From contig JAUVJK010000004.1 in assembly GCA_030592425.1 (NCBI GenBank), forward strand, positions 1 through 27,941: a stretch of 27,941 nt of DNA. Reading direction: 5' to 3'. Below the pieces are notes generated by a model, which was not told where the DNA came from, ran no database searches, and was given only the letters and a program-made list of their open reading frames with translations. Below are positions 14,884 through 21,184 of this stretch, piece by piece. Both the position numbers and the translations under genes were made by a program. Numbering within the stretch: the stretch's first letter is position 1; each line of letters begins with the position of its first letter. Source of the DNA: Candidatus Moraniibacteriota bacterium. Its GTDB lineage: Bacteria > Patescibacteriota > Minisyncoccia > Moranbacterales > GCA-2747515.

Positions 14884-15657
14884 ATGATAGATACAAAGAT
14901 AACTTTTCTGGGAAGCGGTAGTTGGCAGGGCGTGCCAGCTCCTTTTGGGGATGATGAGATTAGTAAATCGGTGGAATGGGGAAGTAAAGATTTCCGTTTC
15001 CGAACATCACTTCTTGTGCAGACTCATAATGGTAAAAATATTTTGGTGGAAGTAACGCCAGATATACGCTTACAGTCTTGGAAGTATAAACTTACAAGGC
15101 CAGATGCAGTACTTGTTAGTCATTGGCACTGGGATCATCTTTTTGGTCTTTTGGATCTGGATTGGTTTGCGGAAAAGAACTCTCTCCGTGTCTATGGAAA
15201 TAGAGTAACGAAAGAATGGCAAGAGAATAGTATGGGACATATCAATGTCAATTTTTCAGTTTTCGAATCATTTAAGACTTTTGTAATTGATAATGTTGAA
15301 ATTACACCAGTGCCAGTGAATCATGTAGAGGAGACACATGGGTTTATTTTTAAGAATCTTGAAACTGGCAAAGCCTTTGCGTATCTCTCTGATTTTTCAA
15401 GCATTCCAGATCATACTAGTGAGAAATTATCTACATCTGATTATGCTACAATTGATGCCACATATCTTGCATCAGATATTGATGATGATTTAACACATGT
15501 TCAAAAAGATCAGTTTCCAAAACTGTTTACAAGTATCGATGGTCCGCAACTCATTCTTACAAATATTGGATCATATCAGAATTTATCACACGATGATTTT
15601 CAGGCAATGTTTTCACAACAGACTATAGCGTATGATGGTATGGAAATTTTAATATAA
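14884..15657 (+). CDS. Metallo-beta-lactamase-fold hydrolase, PhnP-like
   Basis: A 257-residue MBL-fold protein. It begins with the GSGSWQGVPAP strand typical of PhnP-like cyclic phosphodiesterases. The metal motif is H80-W-H82-W-D84-H85, with H147 or H152 and D170 as further ligands. The cysteine-rich insert of classic PhnP is missing. The C-terminal region, where a last metal-binding His is expected, reads LTNIGSYQNLSHDD, so N227 or H236 may take its place. The substrate cannot be named; phosphodiester or cyclic nucleotide-like compounds are plausible from the family. It stands alone, between the tRNA terminator and a relic region. Confidence 0.8.
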   Translation: MIDTKITFLGSGSWQGVPAPFGDDEISKSVEWGSKDFRFRTSLLVQTHNGKNILVEVTPDIRLQSWKYKLTRPDAVLVSHWHWDHLFGLLDLDWFAEKNSLRVYGNRVTKEWQENSMGHINVNFSVFESFKTFVIDNVEITPVPVNHVEETHGFIFKNLETGKAFAYLSDFSSIPDHTSEKLSTSDYATIDATYLASDIDDDLTHVQKDQFPKLFTSIDGPQLILTNIGSYQNLSHDDFQAMFSQQTIAYDGMEILI

Positions 15658-15697
15658 AAAGGCCCACACTCAATATTTCAGTATAAGTATAAAATAG

Positions 15698-15877
15698 TTA
15701 AGACTGAATGAGATCTTAGAGGCTTATCTATATGCGGATGGAATTCATGACGAGTTACCAAGGTCTGTGGTGCGTATATTGATGGAGGGAGATTGATTAT
15801 CTTTACACCGTTGGTTAGTAGGTCATGACAATATAGATTGAACTGATAGGTCACTTTATTCAAACTCAAAGAATTGA
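15698..15877 (+). pseudogene. Relic frame interrupted by TGA codons
   Basis: One frame reads like real protein (LNEILEAYLYADGIHDELPR...VVRILMEGD, then LSLHRWLVGHDNID, then TDRSLYSNSKN), broken by TGA at 15794-15796 and 15839-15841 and closed by TGA at 15875-15877. No start codon is clear. CGA-to-TGA changes of two arginine codons would explain it as a decayed gene. The family is not recognised. The opposite strand is also open here, but its protein looks less natural. Confidence 0.4.
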
Positions 15878-15939
15878 AGACTTTTCGATACTCTAAGTAA
15901 TAACCTGAGGATTTTTTATGGTATAGTAGTTATTATATA

Positions 15940-16536
15940 ATGAATAGAAGAAGATTTGAAATAATGTATGAATATTTATCAATTAATGATGAGCCAAAAA
16001 AAGCTGATCTACTTTTTCTTTTTGGTGGCATTACAATGCCAGAAATATGGGGAAAGGCATTCAATCTTTTCGAGAATAATGTAGTTAAAAATATTTATAT
16101 AGCTGGCGGAGTCGGAAAAGAATTAGCTAAGCAGAGGAATCAAATTAGTGAAGCAGAACTGATAAAAAAATATCTAGTAGAAAGAGGTGTTCCTAAGAAG
16201 AATATTTTCATTGAAACAAATTCAACGAATACGTTGGAGAATGTTATTTTTGCACACGAGCATATTTGTGCTACTGATCAGGTCAAAAAGGTTATAGCAG
16301 TTTCAAAGCCTTTTCATATGCGCAGAATCTTAGCAACATTTATGAAGAATACGAGGAATATAGATGTGCTTTGCTGTCCTCCAAATATTAGTTATACAGA
16401 ACTTAATAATGAAGAGAGAAAATATCAGTGGAATAGAATGATTGGAGAAATAGGACGATTAATAAAGTATGCAGAAAAAGGAGATATTGAAAAATGTAAT
16501 ATACCAGATGAGATAGTGAGTTATATTGTGGAATAA
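15940..16536 (+). CDS. YdcF/SanA-like DUF218 protein
   Basis: A 198-residue protein of the DUF218 (YdcF/ElyC/SanA) type. The strand ADLLFLFGG (22-30) is followed by NIYIAGGVGKE (51-61), SEAELIKKYLVERGVPKKNIFIETNSTNTLEN (70-101) and VIAVSKPFHMRR (118-129). These are the conserved acidic, 'E..S.NT.EN' and 'S.pfH..R' motifs. There is no N-terminal membrane helix, as in the cytosolic YdcF branch. The function of the family is poorly defined; roles in envelope or nucleotide-like binding are reported for members. TATAGT (15922-15927) sits 12 bases before the ATG, giving a very short leader. Confidence 0.8.
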   Translation: MNRRRFEIMYEYLSINDEPKKADLLFLFGGITMPEIWGKAFNLFENNVVKNIYIAGGVGKELAKQRNQISEAELIKKYLVERGVPKKNIFIETNSTNTLENVIFAHEHICATDQVKKVIAVSKPFHMRRILATFMKNTRNIDVLCCPPNISYTELNNEERKYQWNRMIGEIGRLIKYAEKGDIEKCNIPDEIVSYIVE

Positions 16537-16560
16537 TGAGAAAATACTATCGAGAGTAAA

Positions 16561-16653
16561 ATGCAGAATCTTCAAGATTTTACAGTTTCCTTATTTGTAG
16601 CTGAGGATGAAGTTTTTCGTTCTGTCGGTAAAGCATTTAATTTAATGAAATAA
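16561..16653 (+). CDS. Possible 30-residue protein between ydcF-like and phosphotransferase genes
   Basis: ATG 16561 to TAA 16651-16653 encodes MQNLQDFTVSLFVAEDEVFR..., 30 residues with natural composition. It starts 24 bases after the previous stop and ends 4 bases before the next ATG, so it fits the operon spacing. It may be a small gene, a truncated N-terminus or chance. No family is recognised. Confidence 0.3.
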   Translation: MQNLQDFTVSLFVAEDEVFRSVGKAFNLMK

Positions 16654-16657
16654 ATTT

Positions 16658-17584
16658 ATGTATTTGCAAATTATTCAAAATGTTATTAAATTAGAATATG
16701 ATATTGAAGGTGATATAAGTTTATATCGCGAGTCTGATGATAATTTGTTGTACACGCTAAAATCTGCTGATGGTGATTATGCTGTAAGAATAAGTAAGCA
16801 TGCTAGTTTGCCTGAAGTGCGGACAGAGGGTGAAATCATAGCACTATTACAGCAGTGTAATGTTCCATGCGCTAGTTTTTTGATGTCAAAATCAGGGAGT
16901 AGAGTTGTACTTATTGAATCAAAGTCCGTTGTTGTTATGAAATGGCTCAGTGGCACAGTGATAACTTTAGATAAAAATACATGGCCATCGTTAGAAATAA
17001 TTGCAAATGCTGGAGAAGAGCTTGCTATGTTTCATAAAGCGGTTCAAATGCTTAATGTTGAGGAACTGCGAGAGCGTGATATGTTTACAGAGATTGTTAA
17101 ATTTCTTTCTTATGAGGAGATGATCTTAAAAAAGACGAAAAACGGTATAGAAATTCTAGATCAATTAAAAAAAGTTGTTTCATTTGCACAGCAACATACA
17201 AACCACTATCAGTTAATTCATAATGATTACAGGCCTAGTAATGTTATGAATAAAGGCTCTAATATTACAGGCATCCTTGACTTTGACTGGGCATGTTATG
17301 GTCATCCAATGAAAGACTTTGCACTTAGTCTTATGGAGTGGTCATATCCAGATGGTGCGGATGACGTTAATCATGATGCTTTTCATAGTTTCTTAAACGG
17401 TTATGAGCGAATCATTTCAATTGATAGGAAAATTCTTAATGACTGGATGTTGTTTGCGGGGCTTTCTGATGCATGTACATATTGGTCAAATAATGTTTTG
17501 CCAGTTATGAAATTGGGTGAATGCGTAGAGCTTAAGTCATTTATGTACAAGAAAGGGCTATTTTTTCATAATTATAAGATATAA
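16658..17584 (+). CDS. Aminoglycoside-phosphotransferase-family kinase
   Basis: A 308-residue protein kinase-like phosphotransferase (APH/choline kinase/homoserine kinase superfamily). The catalytic loop is LIHNDYRPSNVM with H188, D190 and N195, and the metal-binding motif is GILDFDWACYG with D208 and D210. The N-lobe has YAVRIS (41-46) and the hinge is VVMKWLSG (92-99). C-terminal helices match the APH fold. The substrate is uncertain: amino sugars, choline, homoserine or a small metabolite are all possible, and drug resistance should not be assumed. It is probably co-transcribed with the YdcF-like gene. Confidence 0.8.
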   Translation: MYLQIIQNVIKLEYDIEGDISLYRESDDNLLYTLKSADGDYAVRISKHASLPEVRTEGEIIALLQQCNVPCASFLMSKSGSRVVLIESKSVVVMKWLSGTVITLDKNTWPSLEIIANAGEELAMFHKAVQMLNVEELRERDMFTEIVKFLSYEEMILKKTKNGIEILDQLKKVVSFAQQHTNHYQLIHNDYRPSNVMNKGSNITGILDFDWACYGHPMKDFALSLMEWSYPDGADDVNHDAFHSFLNGYERIISIDRKILNDWMLFAGLSDACTYWSNNVLPVMKLGECVELKSFMYKKGLFFHNYKI

Positions 17585-17641
17585 TATTTTCTATGGAACC
17601 ATTTTTATTCAAGGGCGGACTTGAGAAAATGCCCTGCCTTT

Positions 17642-17698
17642 GTCTCGCCATAGCTTTGGCTTCGGTGGGTGAAACCCACTAGGCTTATGCGACGACGG
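17642..17698. repeat. Intergenic inverted-repeat element with CGCCATAGC core
   Basis: TCGCCATAGC and the later GCTTATGCGACG form an imperfect outer stem around a perfect inner hairpin GTGGGT-GAA-ACCCAC (17665-17679). The 9-mer CGCCATAGC (17646-17654) appears in reverse complement twice in the 23S insertion at 26824 and 26859. Confidence 0.5.
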
Positions 17699-17783
17699 GT
17701 TTTATTGTGAAAATTTATTTACTCTATGACAATCGTTGCTACGTAACAACTGGATGATGATTGAAAAATGGTGCAACCAAAGC

Positions 17784-17812
17784 TTGACGAGTACGTAAAA
17801 TTGTTGTAGTGT
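17784..17812 (+). promoter_or_regulatory. Possible promoter of the glgC-like gene
   Basis: TTGACG (17784-17789), 17-base spacer, TAGTGT (17807-17812). The -10 is weak. Confidence 0.35.
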
Positions 17813-17837
17813 CACTCTAGTTATTTGAACAACTCGA

Positions 17838-19142
17838 ATGACAGAAACGCAAAACTATTTCCAATGGGAGAAAAAGATGTCAAAGAAAAAGAGGGCTAGG
17901 ATCACTTGTTCACTGGCTACAAGCATGACCAATTTGGTGATGTTAGGAGGGCATGGATCACGTCTGCATTATTTGACAAGATATGATCCATTTCATCATG
18001 AAAGAGCGAAGCCAGCTGTTAGTTTTTCTAGTAAATATCGGATCGTCGATTTTATTATGTCGAACTTGTTAAATTCTGGATGCAAACATGTTTCCGCATT
18101 GTTGCAATACGGCGCGCAGCCAATGACCAATTATCTTTCAAAAGGCTGGGGTCGCGAATTTGGAACATTTGATTATGTTCCACCATCGCAAAGAACTTTG
18201 GGAAATTTTTATCAGGGAACTGCCGATGCTGTACGACAATCATTGTGGCAACTACGGGAGCACGAATCAGATATTGTTGGCATTTGGGCAGGTGATCATA
18301 TTACGAAGTTTGATGTTAACCCCTTTCTTCAATGTCATGTCGAATCACCCTCTCGGTTCACAGTGGCGGTAATGCCTGTTCCAATTTCTCGTGCCTATCA
18401 GTTTGGTATAGTCGTTGTGGATGATTCTGGGAAAGTAATCGACTTTCAAGAAAAGCCTGGGAGCGATGAAAATCCAGATGCTGTGCCAGTTCCTGTGCCT
18501 GGACGTCCAGATATGGTTCTTGCATCGTTAGGAAATTATATTGTTTATCGGGATTATTTGATTGAGATATTAAACGATGATCGAACAATGCATGACTTCG
18601 GTGGGGAAATTATTCCTACAATCATTTCAGCAGGCGATGTGTATGCTTACGATATGAGTAGTATGATGCTTCCTGGAGATGAGAAATTTTACTGGGAAGA
18701 CGTTGGAACATTACGTGATTATCATAGCCTTCACATGAAGATGCTTGACCCTGTGCCACCTGTAAATCTGAGGAATCGTGATTGGAAGATTAGATTTCTT
18801 GCTGATGACCTTGATCCTTTTCGCTCTATTGGGGAGAAGAACCAGATCGATGCCACGATGCTTAGTGGCGGGTGTCAAGTTGAGGGGTCACATACAAATT
18901 TCACTGTTGTTGGTCGAGAATGCGTTATCACTGAATCAAATGTGGATCAGACAATTCTTTTTGATAACGTAAACGTTGATCGGGGATGTGATCTTCACCG
19001 TGTTATTATTGATAAAAATGTTTATATTCCACCGCATACAATAATTGGTCGAGACCATGAGGAGGACAAAGCGCGTGGATTCCACGTTGATGAATCAGGT
19101 ATCGTAACTGTCCCGCGATACTATAAATTTGATCAGACTTAG
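17838..19142 (+). CDS. glgC: Glucose-1-phosphate adenylyltransferase-like enzyme
   Basis: A 434-residue nucleotidyltransferase. GGHGSRL (37-43) is the nucleotide-binding loop, RAKPAVSFSSKYRIVDF (56-72) and YQGTADAV (125-132) are GlgC signatures, GDHI is at 152-155, FQEKP at 203-207 and DFGGEIIP at 253-260. A left-handed beta-helix occupies the last 100 residues. It should make ADP-glucose from glucose-1-phosphate and ATP; another NDP-sugar is possible. No glycogen synthase gene is near. A second start at ATG 17877 is preceded by GGGAG at good spacing, one of few Shine-Dalgarno-like sites in the window, so the true protein may begin at MSKKKRARI (421 residues). It ends in TAG. Confidence 0.88.
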   Translation: MTETQNYFQWEKKMSKKKRARITCSLATSMTNLVMLGGHGSRLHYLTRYDPFHHERAKPAVSFSSKYRIVDFIMSNLLNSGCKHVSALLQYGAQPMTNYLSKGWGREFGTFDYVPPSQRTLGNFYQGTADAVRQSLWQLREHESDIVGIWAGDHITKFDVNPFLQCHVESPSRFTVAVMPVPISRAYQFGIVVVDDSGKVIDFQEKPGSDENPDAVPVPVPGRPDMVLASLGNYIVYRDYLIEILNDDRTMHDFGGEIIPTIISAGDVYAYDMSSMMLPGDEKFYWEDVGTLRDYHSLHMKMLDPVPPVNLRNRDWKIRFLADDLDPFRSIGEKNQIDATMLSGGCQVEGSHTNFTVVGRECVITESNVDQTILFDNVNVDRGCDLHRVIIDKNVYIPPHTIIGRDHEEDKARGFHVDESGIVTVPRYYKFDQT

Positions 19143-19165
19143 AAACTTTCTAGGAATACAAACAC

Positions 19166-19203
19166 ACCGGCTCAGTGCAAATGCATTGTGGCCGGTTTTT
19201 TTA
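19166..19203 (+). terminator. Intrinsic terminator after glgC
   Basis: Outer stem ACCGGC (19166-19171) / GCCGGT (19191-19196), inner pairing TGCA/TGCA, then a T run. Confidence 0.85.
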
Positions 19204-19214
19204 TTCAAATTTAT

Positions 19215-19613
19215 CTATACTTGGATCGCATTTGTAGGGCAGGCTGATTTTGCACGTTGTACGTCTGTATCACTGGCATTATCTTGGGATATGACGATGG
19301 CTTTGCCAGTAAGTGGATCCATTGCAAAGTTCTCTGGTGCGAAGCGCGGGCATTTTCCACAGCCAATGCAACGAGCTTCATCTACTGTGATATCTGCGTC
19401 GGTGATCGCTATGACAGATAGGTCGTCGCTAGGATTCGATGAGGGTGCTGTTATTTCTGATGATGCAGAAGTGGTTGCTGATGGTTCATATGATGGTATA
19501 GTCTTACTTTGATCCGTGTCGCTCGTGCAACCGCTGAGTGTTGGTGCAGCGAGGGCAACGAGAAAAGAGGATAAAGAAATCTTTTTGAAAAGGGTAATCG
19601 TTTTTTTATTCAT
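19215..19613 (-). CDS. Exported lipoprotein with a single [4Fe-4S] ferredoxin domain
   Basis: A 132-residue protein on the minus strand. Residues 1-29 form a lipoprotein signal (basic start, hydrophobic core, lipobox LSGC with C29). A Ser/Thr/Pro-rich linker (30-65) follows, then a ferredoxin domain with C82-x2-C85-x2-C88-P and C125-P, the single-cluster pattern (CIGCGKC...CPTNAI). It should be anchored on the outer face of the membrane, an uncommon place for a bacterial ferredoxin. It is divergent from the heme-type membrane protein at 19746, a likely redox partner. It ends in TAG. Confidence 0.85.
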   Translation of the reverse strand: MNKKTITLFKKISLSSFLVALAAPTLSGCTSDTDQSKTIPSYEPSATTSASSEITAPSSNPSDDLSVIAITDADITVDEARCIGCGKCPRFAPENFAMDPLTGKAIVISQDNASDTDVQRAKSACPTNAIQV

Positions 19614-19713
19614 TGAAATAGTTATAGTAATAAGTGTATCCTATTCTATCATACGTATTTGATCCGAAAAACTTTCATTTTTGTATATGCAAGAAAAATA
19701 ATACGAAATGCGT

Positions 19714-19719
19714 TATACT
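19714..19719 (+). promoter_or_regulatory. -10 box of the ferric-reductase-like gene
   Basis: TATACT lies 26 bases before ATG 19746. It argues against the upstream TTG (19659) as start, which would precede the promoter. No clear -35 is found. Confidence 0.4.
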
Positions 19720-19745
19720 TAATAGAACATGACATAACTTATAAA

Positions 19746-20339
19746 ATGATAATGATGAAATGCGACTTACAGAATGTTAAGAAAATCCTCGATATCTTGT
19801 GCTATTGGATTCTTCCATTAACACTTCTGGTTATTAGTTTCGCTGTACCCGATGCTGAAGTCTTTCGTCTTCTCGGGAAAGCTGCGATGATCTTACTGAT
19901 CATCATTCTTTTTATCAGTCCACTTGCGACGATCACGCAGTGGCGATCTCTTAGAATTATTTTGGGATTTCGGCGGCAATTAGGCATCGCGATCTTTTGG
20001 CTTGCTTTTTTCCATACGGCAGGGTTTATCTATGTACAAGATCTTACACAAACAATTCTTTATTTTGATCTTGGGTATCACCTCTTTTATGGCGCTGTTG
20101 CAATGCTCGGTATGACACTTCTTGCTGTGACATCAAACAATCGTGCAGTTGGGTATTTACGACGTCATTGGAAAAAAGTACAGGCGATCACATATCCAGT
20201 ATTTTTTCTTGTTCTCATCCACGCAAGTATGGCTAGTGGCGAATGGAAAAAGTTAATTGTCTTTGGCGGTGCTTATATTATTCTCAAGGTTGTTGCGTGG
20301 CAAATGGTCAAACAGAGGGGAAAAAGTAAATTAAAGTAA
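19746..20339 (+). CDS. Ferric-reductase-like / MsrQ-like heme membrane protein
   Basis: A 197-residue protein with about six hydrophobic segments. Motifs match the ferric reductase-like transmembrane domain seen in YedZ/MsrQ: GFRRQLGIAIFWLAFFH with H80, a following GYHLFYGA with H102, AVTSNNRAVGYLRRHW and YPVFFLVLIHAS with H149. H80 and H149 are the best candidates for heme ligands. The family moves electrons across the membrane. No MsrP-like partner is nearby; instead an exported ferredoxin lipoprotein is divergently encoded. The frame is open further upstream to TTG 19659, but ATG 19746 is preferred because it follows the -10 box. ATG 19752 and 19755 are alternatives. Confidence 0.78.
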   Translation: MIMMKCDLQNVKKILDILCYWILPLTLLVISFAVPDAEVFRLLGKAAMILLIIILFISPLATITQWRSLRIILGFRRQLGIAIFWLAFFHTAGFIYVQDLTQTILYFDLGYHLFYGAVAMLGMTLLAVTSNNRAVGYLRRHWKKVQAITYPVFFLVLIHASMASGEWKKLIVFGGAYIILKVVAWQMVKQRGKSKLK

Positions 20340-20394
20340 CTACGAATTTATACTAAGATATCCTAAAAACGCATTGTTAAATGTGTTTCTTCAC

Positions 20395-20538
20395 AAAATA
20401 AAAGACCCTCAATGCAAAGAAGCATATGGGTCCCGTAAAATATAGACAAAGGAAAAAAATATATTTTTCCCTGAGATCCAGGTGGGTCCCATGGCCCAAT
20501 AAATTGGGTTATTCAACTTCCTATTCTGAAGGTCTTTC
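20395..20538 (-). ncRNA. Probable structured small RNA, family unknown
   Basis: A minus-strand promoter (20545-20573) would start RNA near 20538. The ends pair over 12 positions: AAAGACCTTCAG (20537-20526) with TTGAGGGTCTTT (20412-20401), followed by TTTTATTTTG as terminator tail. Inside are a CCCAAT/ATTGGG hairpin (20495-20508), a longer-range pairing of ATGGGACCC (20492-20484) with GGGACCCAT (20434-20426), and small hairpins between. The length of about 144 bases and the closed rod-like form recall 6S RNA, but it lacks the sequence signatures of SRP RNA, tmRNA or RNase P. No reading frame of note lies in it. Confidence 0.6.
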
Positions 20539-20544
20539 ACTTCT

Positions 20545-20573
20545 ATTGTACGCCTGAGAAAATATGTCGTCAA
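20545..20573 (-). promoter_or_regulatory. Promoter of the minus-strand small RNA
   Basis: Read on the minus strand: TTGACG (20573-20568), 17-base spacer, TACAAT (20550-20545). This is one of the best promoter matches in the window and no protein gene lies behind it. Confidence 0.65.
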
Positions 20574-20623
20574 TAGCTTTGTATTTAAAAGGTGGTAAGT
20601 AGATCATAGTTGATATTTTTAAG

Positions 20624-20651
20624 TTAATGACCATATTAATGTGGTCATTAA
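20624..20651. repeat. Hairpin TTAATGACCA/TGGTCATTAA
   Basis: A 10-base-pair perfect inverted repeat with an 8-base loop, followed by a further GGGTCATTAA copy of one arm. It has no T run. It lies behind the small RNA promoter and before the promoter of the next gene, so it could be a binding site. Confidence 0.4.
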
Positions 20652-20723
20652 ATGGGTCATTAAGAATGAGATATTACCTAACTATATTCTTAGAAGAGAT
20701 CGTATCCATGGCACTGTTGCATA

Positions 20724-20743
20724 GTCACGTCGAGCGACGTGAC
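20724..20743. repeat. Inverted repeat GTCACGTCG/CGACGTGAC just before a promoter
   Basis: A perfect 9-base-pair inverted repeat with a 2-base centre, directly abutting the -35 box at 20744. The position suggests an operator. Confidence 0.5.
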
Positions 20744-20772
20744 TTGATGAAAGGTCTTATTTGCGATACAAT
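20744..20772 (+). promoter_or_regulatory. Promoter of the membrane protein-gyrB transcript
   Basis: TTGATG (20744-20749), 17-base spacer, TACAAT (20767-20772). Leader of about 30 bases ending with AGGA 8 bases before the ATG at 20810. Confidence 0.6.
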
Positions 20773-20809
20773 AAGAAAGTATAAAAACAAACATCAATAG
20801 GAAAATTCT

Positions 20810-21181
20810 ATGACACTGAGATCCTATCTTTGGGGAGTGCGACTCAGCACGCTCGTGGTCTTTACCGCGTGGGTGGTTGTTCTGATGTCTGTTGACCCAG
20901 AGAGTTCTGGTGTGATCGGGCAAATCCTATTTTACGTGACGTTTTTTTTATTTTTTGCTGGCATCAGTATTCTCCTCTTTACATTTGTATGGCGTAGAAT
21001 GACAGATGATACACTAACGGTCGTAGAGGTGAATATGAGTTTCCGCCAAGGCATTCTCCTTTCGCTTTTGATCACGATCCTGATCTTTTTCCAACAACTC
21101 GGTATTCTTGTGTGGTGGGCTGCATTTCTTGTTGCAGCTGGCATTCTCCTAATTGAATTATATTTTCTTACACGTTCATAA
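20810..21181 (+). CDS. Small membrane protein upstream of gyrB
   Basis: A 123-residue protein with four hydrophobic segments at about 12-28, 36-60, 78-96 and 100-120. The loop WRRMTDDTLTVVEVNMSFRQG between the second and third is charged. No catalytic motif or family is recognised; proteins of this size and pattern are common conserved unknowns in Patescibacteria (from memory). It has an AGGA 8 bases before the ATG, and its stop is 3 bases before the gyrB ATG, so it is co-transcribed and perhaps translationally coupled with gyrB. Confidence 0.7.
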   Translation: MTLRSYLWGVRLSTLVVFTAWVVVLMSVDPESSGVIGQILFYVTFFLFFAGISILLFTFVWRRMTDDTLTVVEVNMSFRQGILLSLLITILIFFQQLGILVWWAAFLVAAGILLIELYFLTRS

Positions 21182-21184
21182 ATT

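Noticed and set aside
15678..15869. Minus-strand 63-residue frame
   Set aside because: It is antisense to a more protein-like, TGA-interrupted frame and shows no motif, start signal or partner gene.
16658..17584. Aminoglycoside resistance gene
   Set aside because: The kinase fold is shared by many metabolic phosphotransferases, and nothing in the sequence or context points to a drug substrate.
19659..19745. TTG start extending the ferric-reductase-like protein by 29 residues
   Set aside because: The extension precedes a TATACT promoter box, has poor composition for a signal sequence, and ATG 19746 gives a normal N-terminus.
20395..20538. SRP RNA, tmRNA or RNase P identity for the small RNA
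   Set aside because: The conserved SRP tetraloop region, the tmRNA tRNA-like ends and the RNase P core sequences are not present.
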